NCBI GenBank assembly: GCA_011800805.1
Contig: MPNW01000138.1
Span: forward strand, 81,518-145,517
Source of the DNA: Hirudo medicinalis
Lineage: Eukaryota > Annelida > Clitellata > Hirudinida > Hirudinidae
Direction: 5' to 3'
DNA: 64,000 nucleotides
Shown: piece after piece, positions 20,041-35,000 of the stretch
Position numbering within the stretch: the first letter of the stretch is position 1
How the letters are laid out: each line of letters begins with the position of its first letter
The notes under the pieces: generated by a model
Seen by the model: only the letters and a program-made list of their open reading frames with translations
The model's database searches: none
Told to the model about the DNA's origin: nothing
Made by a program: the position numbers and the translations under genes

Positions 20041-21523
20041 AGCTCTACATGAACAAGTTGTTCACAAACAGGGTTGTCAAGAAGAGCAAGATAAACTTCG
20101 ATTTTTGAAGCGGATGGCTAATTTGCAATAATTTGTTGACGAGGGTTATGCAAGTTAAGGATTATTAATGTCACTTGCTTGTTTACCCTGTTTTAATTTC
20201 TTTTTAATACTTTTTTAATATGTTGTAATAAACGACGTAATAAATAAATTCTCAATATATGCCGCATTTATTGTTGGATTTATTCAGTTCACAAAAGGCA
20301 CCTATGTTATGTAAATTTGGTAAAGGAAATAAAAAAAAATAAATATAATAGTGACAATGACTCAACCTCTACCGCTAAGGTGCCCCTAAAGACGTTGATC
20401 ATCACTTCAAAGACCACCAACATGCGCCAACCTATAATCGTTTTTTCTTTGTAGTTGTCAAAGCATCATGTTTTGAATGTGGCAAGACTGAGAAATGAAA
20501 TGAATGTCAACCAGTTAACAACGCAGAGCAGCGATTGATTCCAACAGAGCTCTTCCTTGCAGACTGTCGAGAATAAATAGACATTATTCCTGGTTTCTAC
20601 TTATGTAGATCGTTGAAGTGTTTTGATGAATGTACAGCAACGAAGATGTTGATTGTTTCATGACATTACATCGAGCACTCAATGATTCCGAGTTTTTCTT
20701 AACTTCAAAAACATTGACAACAATAATATTATATATAACACTATTTAGTAATAAATATTAAATCTTCAACTTCCAACCTTTATTTCTTGTCGCGCAAACA
20801 AAAATACATCTCGTAATCGTCTACCAGAAAAATGCATTCATCATCATGAATGTTGATATTCATATCAACCACCATGTATATGATATCAACCACCAATGAA
20901 TGAAGCGCCTTGAGCAAATAAGATGAGAATCCAAGTGAGTTTATGAAACGAACGAGTTCATACAAAAGTCGACAGTGCATCCCATTTCCACGAACCTACT
21001 GAAGTTCTCTCGTCATGGTTCAGCAAAAGTGGAAGGATACAATCATACGAGAAACACGGCACACAAATGATACTTTAAAGATTTACATTTGAATGGGGAG
21101 GAGCTAACATAAGTGGAGGTGTTTACGAAATGAAGGAGGACATTGTGACGCCACAAGAGTTGGCAAAATTCAATATGGCACAGATATGAGTTACAAAATC
21201 GACTCGAACCTCAGTAACTATTCAATATTCAAGCTTACATTCAACCCTAATTGCGAGCTTATTATCAACAGTTTAATTAAAAACAGAATGTCAACCACAA
21301 ACAACCAGATCAACAAAATGTACCTCTACATCCGCAGTCATTCATTTCGACCGGTTTTCCTTATTCTCACAAATACCGACATGCAAACACGCCTGAGTAA
21401 AATAACCTAATTTTGAACAGCGTTCTGAAATACAACCACCGAAGTTCAATAAGACATCCCGTGGCATTCGTTCGTATTCAATTGTATTCAATTGCATTCA
21501 ATTGCATTCCTGACTAAAGGTCT
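20041..21523. other. Spacer downstream of the transporter gene, no gene seen
   Basis: No frame here has a recognisable domain. Part of it may be the 3' UTR of the minus-strand transporter ending at 21524. An ATTGTATTCAATTGCATTC-like short repeat occurs at 21475-21510. Confidence 0.4.
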
Positions 21524-24500
21524 TCAGACTTCAGCAATGGGCTCGTCCCTGACGTCGGTTTTAATGTGACTCTCAGAAGGCGATTTGATGCAAGGTTGAA
21601 TTAGATTCTTTCCATTGGACACTTTCATTTCAGCCTTTTCCTTTTCCCACTTGGCAATGGCTCTGACTGGAATGCAAATGACCCCACCCAATGCAATCAG
21701 CACTCCACACACGAGGAAGGAAACCATGTACGATCCAGTGCTGTTGTAAAGGCTCCTGCGAAGCAGTTTATTTTTTATTTTTGTACTATTGCAATCAATA
21801 ATTGTGCTTGATGAACAAAATCAAAACGTGTTGTTGTTGTGAATGGATGGATGGACAACAAGTAATGACATTATGATATCAGAGCAGACTGATGCACAGG
21901 CAGGTATTATTGCATCATTAGTGAGGTCAATTGTTGCATCTGGTGATGAAGAGGGCGCCATCTAACCTGATATCGGAGAGCCGACGAGAACGGCAATGCC
22001 TTGGAAGAGGGCAGTCAATCCAAAGGCATTGTTCAACTTCTTAAGTCCGAGCATTTCCACCATGACGATGGAACGAAGGGCAATAAAGGCAGCTGAAATC
22101 GACAAACGACGTCACAAGTCATCACTTCAAAGCTCAGTGATATTTACTTTAATATCCTAATTGTACACATAATCACTCAGTCTGAAATCCCACATAATAA
22201 GGCACATTTACATCGTCACTAATACTGTTGCTGAGAACATGCACTACGACATTGCAATTAGTGGATGATGAAATTAACAAAGGAAGATAAAAATAAAGAT
22301 AATCACCAATGGTAACTCCAAAGAAGGCAGCGTAGATGGCCAGCAAGACATAGCTGTCCAGGAAGGGCACCAGACATGTGGCAACACCGGCCAAGATGGC
22401 AGCCACGTTCTGAATGACGATGACGTCGACGCGCGGAAGGTCCGAAATGAACCCGGTGACGATACGACTGACGGTGTTGCAGGCACCCAAGATGCTCAGC
22501 AGAAGGTTGGCCTTGCTTTCGTGAATGCCAAGGTCATTGATGGCTTTCTGAGCCACAAAGACGAATGGTGTGTACAATCCTGGAACATGTTAAAGATGTT
22601 GGCATCACAGATAATTAACAATTTATTTGAAATATTCACAACATTTTAATAAAAGAATGAATAAAAACTTGTTCAATGAAGGATGTCATCCAATAATAGG
22701 TTTTAAAATATTAAATGGTGCTTATCATTTAATCAACAAAGAAGTTTGCAAGGCTCTGGCACACATTTCAAAGAACCCCCAATACAGCCAAAATGATAAT
22801 AATTATTATTATTGACATTATTGCCATAATTGCTGATGTTGCACATGATAATGATTACACTCACCAGCAAAGACAAGAACTCCAGAAAATGCAAGAAGCA
22901 TGAATGTCAGACATTTTAGGAGAGAGAAATCAAACATCTTCACCAGGAACCTCTTCACCTGTCCAATCCAACAATCCAACGATTATTCAACAATAAGTCA
23001 AAATAATTCTTACTAAATGCATTCACTTACCTTAATCAAGATAGTACTTAATTCCTAATGGTTATTTCTTATTTATGGCTTCATAACTATAAGCAGGTCT
23101 GTTATCATGTCTCATTGGCATCAACATTTAAGCTTAACATTCATGCACTAAAATTCACACGTTCCAATATTCTCCTAAACCCAGTCCATTGATGCAATCA
23201 TTAGCTTTATTAGTGGTCAGAGAATGGAATCAATCCAATGTAATCATAGTGGTCAACAGCTCCACACCTGTTCAGCTTTGGTATAGTTGAGTTCCTCTTC
23301 TTTCACCATCTTCTTGGTAAACTCTTCCACATCACCCCTGGCCTCCTTGTATTCATCCAAGTTCCTGTGGCTGCCTACAAGGAGGGCATCTTTCCTGAGC
23401 ATGGGGTTCTCGACATCAGTCTGTCTTTCCTGGTGGCTCTTAAGACTCACCCTACTGTGGTGCAGTGATATTCTGCTGCTGGCAATCTGCATTTTCAAAT
23501 CCATCATTAAGGTGGACATTTTATCATCAAGAAGTCATACAAAAATATCATAAAAACTTGAAATATTTCTCAGTTTAAAATTTCACTGGCATCTACATCA
23601 ATTATATTGGTGAGTTAATTAAAAAGCTAAAACATTATTCTAGATGATAATGGAGGTAACCTTAGTGGTTGAGCCAATGAGAGGCTTGATGATGGCAACT
23701 GAGGGAATTACAGAATCCCCAGCACCATCATTGGGTGCATTCATGACTTCATTTTCATCTGTGATGATGGCACCATCAGAGGCAGAACATTCAGATAACC
23801 TCCTCTTCATCTTCAAGTTATCTCCATCTGAACCTCCATGACTATTGCTGTACTTGATCTCATTCACAGATATGATGTTTCTCTTTTCTACTGTCAGTGA
23901 CCTGAAACACATGCTAAAAGCCACTCCATTGAGGATGATTCCAGAGATGATGATGTTGCATCCTCTCCAACCATACTCCTCCACCAAGAAAGAACCAAGA
24001 GGGGCGAACACGAACGTGCCTATGCCGGATCCACAAACCGCAATTCCCGTGGCCAAGGCTCTTTTCTTGTCAAAGTAATAACCAACCATGACAATAGAAG
24101 GGAGATACATGAGGCCAAATCCAATACCTGAAAACATTCACCTACATTCAGCACATATAGACACAATATATTGGCATGCAGGTTGGTCGAATGGGTTGCG
24201 TTCCTGCATGCGGTCGTAATAGCAACAGTCGTAATTGTGTCGTATTCGCAACCCAGCCTGCTTCGCCAGGGAGCGCCCTCGGGTAGGGGCGCTATATAAA
24301 TTGTAGATCCCATTGGGATACAAAAGGTACTCAAAATATCGGCTAAATACATAAATAAATACAATGAAAGTAAGCACTAAGTTTAAGCAGCATCTGCTGC
24401 ATAAACTGACCTCCCAAGATGCCATAGGTGATGAGCATCATGATGATGCTGTTGGAGAAACTACTCACAAAGAAGGAAGCTGCAGCCATAATACTTCCTA

Positions 24501-27107
24501 CTATTGCTACCTTCCTGCATCCAAACCTGGTAGCCAAGATGCTTACAATTGGACCTGTGAAGAAATGATTGTTATTTTGTTATTATTTTTTTATTAAATT
24601 AACAAACAAATTATACAAAGTCTTAAAAGCCTTGTCAACCAAAATACTATTGAAATGTGGACATAAAACTGTCCTAGAAATAGTATCCTATTGTGAGCAA
24701 TAACACATAGTAAAGTAAAACATAAAGTAAAACATAAACAGATAATAATGACAAAACTCAAGGCCAACCAAAGTCAGATATAAACATGGGAAGGTCAAGA
24801 GAGTGCAAGCTATCTATCACAGAAAGTCTCTGTTTAGGAATTGTTAGTTGGATTAGCAGGGTGAGCTTGAGTCTTTACACCAACTATTTATCATCAGCCA
24901 TGTTCATTATTTTGGAGCACATTTTGATGTTAACTTAGAAGCACAGTTAAATACAAAATATTTGTAACTTTAAATCTATTAAACAGTGAATTCAAATAGT
25001 TTTTTAATAATTTTCCCAAGAAAGGCCAAGAACAATAAAACAAAGAAAAAACCAGTAGGTTTTAGAAACAGGAAAGAGTTGCCATGGCAAGTATGGAAGG
25101 ACACTACAGGTGTAAGGAGTAGCAAAAATAAAGGTGAGATGAAACGTGCTTGATGATGAATCAGCAATGCAAGAGTTGACACATTCATTGATAACAGACC
25201 AATTAGTTCACCATTGTAAAGCACACCCACCCCAACGACTCCAAAATACAGCCATAGCAGACACAGAGCCACAAGCAAAATTATGAAAAGGGCGCTGTTA
25301 GTCTCATATTAGCATAATTTATGAGATTTAACATTGATATTTTATGAACCGGAAATTTACTGAGTGCATTTGTAGTATTCGTCAATCACCTAACAATTTA
25401 TTATTACTATTATCATCATCATCGTTAATATTGTTGTTATTATTATTATTATTAATATGGCTATTAATATTATTATTAAACTGTGGCTAGTACTTGTCCA
25501 ATAGTGGAACAATTGTTGGATGTAAAAAAATTGCCTGCAATTCAGGGATTGTCAAAATAAATTAATGCCTTTGTTATTATTATTATTATTATTATTAATG
25601 TCGCCGTCAGCATGAGAATAAATCTAATAACCATCATATCATTCCATATTTTGTATGTGGAGCGCTTAAAGTAGTTGTAGTCAGTGTAAAATTAAGATCA
25701 ATATTAGAAAGCACCTATTGATGGGTGACCTGACATTTAACAATCCATAAATATTCATAATTTCTGATGCAATACTTGCATCAGACAGCAACCAGCAGAC
25801 GACAATAAGAAAAGTGGGTGTGTTCTTAGGAAGCCATAGTCTTGATATTAAACTGCCCTCCTTACCTTGTCCTTTGGTAGAGCTAAAAATATCTTGTTTT
25901 CTTTGAATTACCATTTCATTAACTGAACAACAAACCTACCCATTTTATAATTTACATATTCTGAACATGGTGCAACAAATGCAAATACAACGTACGCACG
26001 TTTGGCATGAAGTTCATAATACACCTTTTAAGTGAAAATACTGAGAAAGCTTTTCATAAAACGTAGTTAGACACATATTCAGATTTGATGGCCACCATTT
26101 GCAATGACCAGAGGAATTTATGAACAGTGTGTTCAAACAATTTTTAAAGAACTTCTTGTGTTTTTCAATTGTCAAAACATTGTAAGAGCTCAATTTATAC
26201 ACAGAATCGCGTGCTCAAAACAAAGAATGACAAGTAAGTTGTAAGTGCTCAAAGTTTAGCACTCGACACTTTTTTTTGTAAGGAAACATCATTATCATCA
26301 TTGCCATAATTTTCAACAGTGCTGCCAGTAGTACCTTTGAATAAATATGAAGTCTAGATGATACCCATCATTATCATCATCATCGTAATAATAATCATCA
26401 TCATCATTCCATCCATGAAAGGAATTGAAGGAAATGCCTAACAACGATTTCTAAAAAATATATCACAGGGCCACAAGGAAGACGTTGTGCAGAATCAGAG
26501 GAGGGAAGGTTCACATAAAGCAGATTTAGAGGCGTTTAATGCATTAGTCAATGACAAAAGAATCTAAGTTCACAGACACAAAAACAAGAAAACAAGAGAT
26601 CATTGATCCTCCTTCAAGTAATTATGCGCAATTATTACTCACTGAACATATTCAGATCAAATAGTTCCTTACGACATAACACTATGGTAAGAATGGTAAC
26701 GACACCATAACTACTATAGCTATTACAACAAATATTACAACGAACAGCATTACGACTGTACAATGAACGAGAAGGCACAACGTTCTGCTCACCGGCAATG
26801 AGGTACATCCCAGGAACTAAGGAACCGACCAATGCAGTCAGCGTTTCACTGGCACCAAAGGTAACCAGAAGGCCATTAAAAATGACGCCGAACGTGTAGC
26901 AAACCCCGTCGACGATGAGGTTGATGAAGAAGGAGGCGATCATGACCACCCATCCCCATCCCCCATCTGGGGGAGAGGCACCTCATAAACGCTCTCCTTG
27001 TCACTGCCATCCTCCGACTCCTGCACGGCCTTCAGATGAGCTTTATGGCTGACCTTCCCGACTTCGTCAGTTCTGTTGGTGACCTCGTAGGTTTTGCTTT
27101 TCGTCAT
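21524..27107 (-). CDS. SLC16-family monocarboxylate transporter, eight coding exons
   Basis: A plasma-membrane transporter of the major facilitator superfamily; SLC16 members move lactate, pyruvate, ketone bodies or related solutes. Minus-strand exons are 27107-26793, 24554-24411, 24127-23661, 23486-23268, 22958-22865, 22579-22307, 22092-21967 and 21755-21524, about 620 codons. Start ATG is 27105-27107. The first helix (GWVVMIASFFINLIVDGVCY) follows a degenerate DGG.GW signature (GDGDGW). The helix 4/5 block GYYFDKKRALATGIAVCGSG is diagnostic of the family, as are GFISDLPR and LGLKKLNNAFGL near the C-terminal half. A long hydrophilic loop (exons 3 and 4) separates the two halves, as in SLC16. 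Introns join in phase except the last, where one base seems to be missing (see findings). The member cannot be fixed from sequence alone. Confidence 0.87.
24170..24305 (-). repeat. Copy of the ATTTATATAGCGC repeat, within a transporter intron
   Basis: On the minus strand this reads AATTTATATAGCGCCCCTAC, a GGGCGCTCCC block, then a segment ending GCATGCAGGAACGCAACCC. It aligns along its length with the unit at 7575-7690. It fills about half of the 283-bp intron between coding exons 24411 and 24127. Confidence 0.75.
25400..25610. repeat. (ATT/ATC)n microsatellite tracts in a transporter intron
   Basis: Tracts of TTATTATT and ATCATCATC occur at about 25400-25480 and 25570-25600, inside the first coding intron (24555-26792) of the SLC16-type gene. 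No coding value. Confidence 0.85.
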
Positions 27108-30100
27108 GTCTTTATTAAAGAGAAGAAATTACTATTTAAAATATCATAGCAAAAGAGTTTCACAGCTTCTAGACCAAAGACAAAATAATCTCAAAAGGCA
27201 CATGAATTAAAAGCCTGAGAGCTTCATTTACGACGTTTGCAACGTAAGATTGATATTCAAGATGAAGGCTCTTCTGAGACGCATGTTTTCAGTCAAATGT
27301 TTTGTTTTCGATAGAATGTGACCCTCCCACTTTAGCGCCGATCAAAACAAAACAAGTGCTCGTCAAAATAACATGCGCTGGGGAATCACACAAACTGCAA
27401 TTTCCGCATCGCTGTTAAGGTTCAATTTCAGCCAACAACAACATTCAATAAGGCTTTCAAAACTAGTCTGCAATAATAATCTAAGCAATTGAATTAATGG
27501 CTATAACAAAGCTCTTTGAGGCTAATACATATCTTCAGTAACTACATCACTTACATATTGATGTGCTCATGATAACAACAATAAAATAGCAATAAGTGCG
27601 AAAATCAAGCATTTCGTAATCTCCATCATCCACTCCACTTCTTAAGCATGAAGTGGAGATCAATCCTTAATGATTCTTGTCATTGAAAGAGTGACCCTTC
27701 AATTGCGTCAGAAAACATCAGGAAGAAACCTGGTTTGATGCAATTCGATAAAACATGGCACAACACCATCATCTGCTTTCATTGACTTCATTTGTCATTC
27801 TGGAAATAACTAATAACTAATTTTTCACTCAGAAAATAAATTACGAAATGTAATTAACATAACCAGAAATAATGTTTTTGCTGATACTCAAAATTAGAAC
27901 AGGAGGGAATGTTACGCAAAACTTAAGAGCAATCAACTACCATGTTTAACAATATAAAGAGCAACATCTTTATATGAAACCATCCTCAAAATCCACTCAA
28001 GGAACTGCTAAGATCATCAGGGAATGATTGAATGGTAGATTTTCTATGATTTGACATCCCATATCATCACTATCCTGGTAATTATCATCACTACCGTCAT
28101 CTTAACATCTCCAATCTGCATGCAATGCTGAAGCTAAAACTGAGTGAATATATTATATGAATGAATGAACTACATGAACAACCTGCACCATAATCAAACC
28201 CTGCAGTTTTTAACAGTATTTATAGGCGCACAGGTAGCACATTTAACGAGAAAACATCCCTCACCGATTCAGAAGCAATTTTTGTTTAATATTTGCAGTG
28301 GTGTATTTTATGGTTTTCTAATATTCTTTAGATAAACCTCAATGTTTTAACAGACAGCATTGGAAGGGCTCTCAAATGTCAAAAACAATGAGCAAGCAAA
28401 TAACCAAGTATATGTGAAGAGGCATCACACACACGTTCAAACAAACACATACCACACAAAATCTCAGGATCTTGAAAGTGTGGATAGAAAGTAGGCCATG
28501 TATCACTAAGCAGAGTCAGATTCTCATAATTCCACTAAATTTTCTCCACACAGCAAATTAATTAACAATGCTGCATTTTCTGGGCCATTCCATGTTCCAC
28601 CAGGTTATTCCCTTGGGGTAAATGGTGAACTTTTACATTTGAAAACCTTAGGAGACACTGAAGGCTTGATTTAAAGAATTAGAAGCATTCAAATACTGAT
28701 AATTAGCTTATGGAATCACGAACAGAGCAATGGAAAGTCAACAACTGCCTTAAATGAACACCATGACTCAAGACCAACATATCTACATTATCAACATTTC
28801 AAGGAATGTCATCCTTACTTAGTTATTCAGACAAGAAGTGAACCAAGAAAAAGATGCAAATTTGTCAAGGTCAAAGAGAAGGTAGGTTGTTTACAAGCAC
28901 GATGAACAATAGGAATGTAATATATGAGGTGCTTCAAAGAGAAACACGTTTAACTATCCATTCACACTTGGACTTTCATATTTGATCCATTGTTATATGG
29001 ACTTTCTAACAAATGGAACTTTTTTTCATAAGCCAAAGATCATCCTTCCCTTAACAAAACAAATTACCACCAATTTCCTAAACATCTACAATTTTGAATT
29101 CTTGTCCTCTTAATTTTGTCCTCAGTTTGATGTTATTACATCAAATAACATTCAATGGGGAGTAATTTTTAAACACATTTATTTGCTTTTATTTCTGATT
29201 AATCCACCAAGTAAATTCTTACTATTAGAGATTGCATCCTTCCAGGTCAATATCACATTAGCTGCTCTCATTCTCTGTTTAGTTAATTTTAGAGATATTT
29301 TATGATTCAAAAGATATCAGATAAGAGGTGTCGACTCGAAAGGACTTGCTATCGTTCTCGATAACAAGCAACGTGGTCGTGTGCTGCACGTGCTAAACCT
29401 TTTGAGGACATGTGAACCTAAAAGTTCTTAGATGAAGTTATTATTAACAATTAGTCTCATACTCAGTTAGAACCAGTTAATAACAAGAATAATAACAGTA
29501 ACTGATGAATAGCATTGGATATGGAATCATTTGGAAATGATATTTCTGATTAAATATCCATAATTTTTATAAATACTATTACTATCTAGTTTTATAAATT
29601 GGTGACTTATTAAGAATTTTCAAAATGTGATGATTTAATAGAAGCCTTCTTCGAGTTGACACCAACTTTAGCCGAGGAATTTCAAAGAAACCTATCTTTG
29701 AATTATTAGACAAACTTAAGCTTACTACTTTACCATGGAATGCTATGTTAATCCCATAAACATTGCCTCATAAGAAATAACATAATTTAAATATTTAACT
29801 TGTAAATCTTTAAATTCAAGCACTTCTTAAATTGACATTTATTTAAAACAATCATCATTCTGTCATAAATTGATCCCAAGTTGAAAATGTAATATCATTT
29901 GAAAATACTTAAGAATATGATTGGTTTCATGAAACCTGGCACCTCACAAACAAGTGCATATCAGCTTACAATGACCAATGGATTGTTAGGTTAATTAGCT
30001 TCTGTAACTAATACACAAACAACATTCACATCGTATTATCAGATAATCACCTAATGTCTAATGACAATTGAGTATTCGTGTTAAGCAAACTTCAGCCAAA

Positions 30101-32020
30101 TTTATTTATGTGATATTTTATATATCAAATCATGACTTTTAAATTGCAAGCACATTTCTCTCATGAAATCATTGTTTTTACCAGAAACTTGACTCAAAAA
30201 CATGATAAACATTTCACAAGAAGATGCTTTGTTACTGACAAATACTCTGTTTCTAATAACACGTGTATCAGCCCCATGCAAGTCATTGCTTGTGAAATCA
30301 ATTGAAGCAGGCTTTCTTTTTCCATCAAATAAAATTAAATGCTGCTCAAAACAAGTTTTATGCTTATGCAGTACATTGGCAAAATGCTTAAAAAAAAAGT
30401 CAGGCCAATAAATGCAATTAAAACTCTTTTCATATCCTTGTTTTTAAATTTTTTTATGAGCAGTAATAATGCCATTATAAGCTATATGGCACCCTAACAT
30501 CAGTAATCTTAAATCAATATGGAAGAACAAATACCAGCAGAAAAACTGAGTTCAGAATTATTCATTGTTCACAAGGCAATCAAGAGATACTGATGATCAC
30601 GCAGGCTTTCACGTGATAAATAAAAGAAATTATTATCGAGGCAAAAGTTCAGGACAGTCTTCTAATTATCAGGCACAACGTTCTTTCAAATGATTAGCTA
30701 ATCTATTCGCCTCATTTACAAATATTTCCCTGACACGTTTTATCATCAATGTAACTTATTTGTATTAAATATAAAACCTCCCGCCCACAAAGTGACAATA
30801 GACAACTGAAAATGCCATATTAAAAAATGATTTGATTAAGATTATGATTCGATGTAATGCAAACTCTAAGGCAATTTACGAAAAACATTCCTTATTCTAC
30901 AAATTCTTGATAACTCAACCTTTACAAAATACAGAAGCATTTCAAAAATTCAGAAAATTCTATTTTAACATTAAAAAAACTGACTTACCGAACGAATCAA
31001 TCGCTCCCCCAAGACTCTAGTTCGTGGACACGTGCTCAGAAAAATATTTAATGCCGGTACAACGTCTCAGAAGCTAAATCGAAGTTGAGATCTTAGTTAC
31101 TGTAATAGGAAATCTATGAAGCACTTTCTCGACAATCTTTCGATCTTGATTTTGCAGAATATAGACAAATTTCGATTATTGCGCTAAAGCACTCTTCTAT
31201 GTGATGCTAGCAAAAAAAAATGCTGTTGGAAATATTTCAGCTCAATTAAAAACAAGCTTGATTATTTTATTCATTAGCAGTAGCATAACAAAAGTTTTAA
31301 AGAAATCTTAAACAAGCACAATTAAACCAATGAACAAACCGCGCCAGGCTAGAACAAAGCCTCCTACCTTATACGGGAGGTTTTATATGGCCCTCACCAT
31401 TAATATAACCTATGCCTTCTCGTAAAATCGATTGCGATTGTATTAGTGAAGACATTTAAATGAGTTAATAGCTTATTGTTCATTCCAAGTGTTTTTAATC
31501 TGAGGAATAATAGGAGTCTTTTACTTGGTCTAGATTTATCGCAATTCATCTTTAAATTGAAATAAACTCAAAGAACCAGAGAGCCTTACCATTTTACTTT
31601 ACCAAAGAGTCATTTTTATTTTTTTTTTACTTTTTTTTTAAGTACTATTTGAAATTAAAAACTTTTCTTTATGATGAATCAAATATTATTTACGATGTGT
31701 CAATAATCCTGTTAAATGACAGACATAATTTAAAACGAATACATTTAAAAAATAATTCAAAAAGCAAGAAATATTTTGCTGGTCAGGCTACATTTTGTAA
31801 ATAAGAGTTTGTAAAATAAACAGTTAATTAGTGAACAGTCATTCAATTAATGATATAAAAATAGGAATTGAATTTACTTTATTATTTATTTAATTAATTG
31901 CATTTCAATAATCTTGATCGGGTTTAAATGATGAGTAAAGTCTTCTTATTCTTCTTGATGGAACAGCGACATTGCCATCACCACTCATCACTCAGCAAAA
32001 TATAACCTCATAAAACCACG
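27108..32020. other. 4.9-kb stretch between the transporter and KLHL10 with no gene recognised
   Basis: Only small frames (for example 30202-30411 and 30832-31020 plus) occur, without domains. It must contain the promoter and perhaps 5' non-coding exons of the transporter on its left, and the 3' UTR of KLHL10 on its right. A TTTATT (minus-strand AATAAA) lies about 145 bases past the KLHL10 stop. No large repeat was identified. Confidence 0.5.
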
Positions 32021-35000
32021 TCAAGGTCTGTTGCGCCTTCTTTCCTGCATGACTTGATTTCGAACTTTATCTATGTAATCCTCAACATTTGGCAGGCCTT
32101 TAACCACGCAGGCACTGAGAGCACTTCTATAGAGGTTCATGTCTGTGCAGTCATACCTCGAAGCAAATATTTTAATAACATTATTATTAATAATACTAAT
32201 TTTGACTATTTTTCTATATGTGAAATTTCCACATAATATATTTAAACACAACTTTTTAATGCCAATCCTTCTTTTGTTTTCGCTTGGTTGGTTTTCATGT
32301 CATATAACTCATGTTGATCTAATGACTTAGCCACATTGGGTCATCAAAAACCGAATTGACGACAATGGACAATAACAATATCTTTTCTGAACTAATGAAC
32401 ATTTTGATGCTTTGTGTAGCTGATGGAATCCTCTTTACGCATTGTAGGTGCAGTGATGTTCAATTTGTGCCCATTGTAGCAATCATCCATTAAACATTGT
32501 TCAAAAACATTCTCAACGAGAGTCCATTCAACGCCCTTTAGTTGCAATCATAACTGATTTTTATTAACTTTCTGTTCAACTATTTCTTTATAAAAGGTTT
32601 TCTTCAACTAATAAAGTGTTCTTCATGCTGCATGTGTATTGTATGTATGTACGTTACACATATGTACATATGTACTTGTATCGTGCATGTAAACATAAAA
32701 TATGCGATTATTTGTTAAATTTTTGCATATTTTTAATGTTAAGATAATAATAAATATTTGCATTATTATAGTTAATGATAAAACATTTGAATGTAACATT
32801 TTACCACTCATCGGTGGTCGGTTCATAACACTCGACCTGAAATATTGTCGTCACTCCGTTGAATCCACCGATGGCATAGACCATGTCGTCCATGACCTAT
32901 TATAGTTGGAAGTTCATTCATGAATTATTATTATTAATATTATTATTATTATTTCATCCATGGAACCGAAAGGGGGACATGATCAAATTGTTACCTCGAT
33001 TCCAAAGTTGCTCCTGGGACTATACATCTCAGTGATGTTGTTCCACGTGTTGGTGGCAGGATTGTACCTCTCACCGCTGTTCATTCTTGTTATGCCATTG
33101 AAGCCCCCTAGATTGCATGCATGAAATGTTGTGTATTTATTATTGCTATAGTTGCCCAATTCTTAAATCACTAAAAATTGCAGGTTAAATAGTAAAATTA
33201 TTTAAAAATAAATTTGTACATAATACAGATTTTATTGGTATTTTAAATACTCCTATTTTGGTTGGTAGACGTTACATTCCAAAATTCATCACATATTTGA
33301 ATAAAACTAGGACCGTCTATCAAACATTCACCTATGGCGTAAACAAATCCATCCAGGGCTATGACTCCGATGCCAGACCTTCTGTTCCTCATGGGGGCAA
33401 TCATAGTCCACTGCCGAGTGTTCGGATCGTAACATTCTGCTGTGTTAAGGCACTCCTGTCCATTGAAGCCACCGGCAATATAAACTTTACCTGGATTAAA
33501 CATAAGCATTGAATTTCCGACAACCAGCAACAGGGACGTCATTTCAGTTGTTGAGAGGGCAAAATTAGTCAACTTTAATAATCTCTCTTTTTCTTGACTG
33601 TCTTCCACGATCATTTCTCATGTTTTGATAGTAAAAATATCATCCGTCCGCGCTCAAATGACGTCCCTGGACTATAAAAAAAGACACCTGCTATTCCACC
33701 TCCAGTAGTTGTGGCCGATGCATCGCTTCTTTGGTGGTTCATGGGGGTCACCATGCTCCACTGGTTGGTGGAGGGGGTGTACTTTTCGGCAGTGTTTTGT
33801 CTCACATGACCATCGAATCCACCCATGGCATAAATGCAGTTATCCAAAACTGCTACGCTGACGTAACACCTGGATCAGTGGTTCATTGCAACTTTTTATC
33901 ATATTTGTTTAATAAGACTAATTGGACAAAAATAAATTTAAATGATAAATAATTATGAATGAACATTTGTGTTAAAATTACACATTCTGTATTTATATTT
34001 CAGCAGAATTAAACCAAATCGGCACTGGACATCCCAAATTGAGACTTTGATTGGTTGTCTAGCTAGCATCAAGTAGCCCAATCACGCGGACTCATGAATA
34101 ATAAAGTAGCCTCATCACAACTCAGTGGATGGGTGGCTTTCTTGTCGAGTGCCCTAATACAATGTCCCACAAACACACCTTAACAAAATCTTTTGACATC
34201 TTAAATAAATAACTTCAAATTAACTTAAGTAGCACGACATTCAAATTTATTTGTACCGAATTGCCTGTTTATCTTCCCCAGTCAATAAGCATATAGACAT
34301 TAATATTATGAGTAAATTAATTTTAATTATTTAAGTCATTATTATTAGTTATTTATTATATTTTTAATAATAATAATAATAATAATAATAATATTTGCAT
34401 TAACAAAAAGATGGCTGTTGAAATACTACACAATTTACAAGATCAACTTTCAGCACTAAACCTAAAAACCTTTTTGAATTCATTGGGGCTGCTTCACTCC
34501 ACTCCTTAGTGACGGGATTGAAGCATCGCACACTGTTGAAGTAATCCATGCCATCGAATCCACCCATGAGGTAGATGCAACCGTTTACCGTGGCACATCC
34601 GTGGTAGGCTCTCGGACCTGTGGAAATTGACTCGGACGTCAAGAATTCAAGATTCAGTTACAAGTTGAAGTACATATTAATTATGATAACGATGCTTTAT
34701 GAAACTGCAATTATTATTAAGTTTTTATATAATATGCGCTTTAACCTCTGTCCTGGTGTTCAACGGTGATCCACCTGTCAGCCTTGGTGTCATAGGCCTC
34801 GATGACATTAGTTGGACTTCCACCACTCCATCCACCCACGGCAAACATGACTTCATGAGGTATCCTGGGACGAGCCATGGGGTTGTTGAAGTCGATTTCT
34901 TGACCCACAATGTCAAGGTCATAGAGAAATTTCAAAGCCTCGATTACTATAGGTTTGCACTGTTCGTTGTCTTGGACCAACCGATGTTTCTGTCGGTTTA

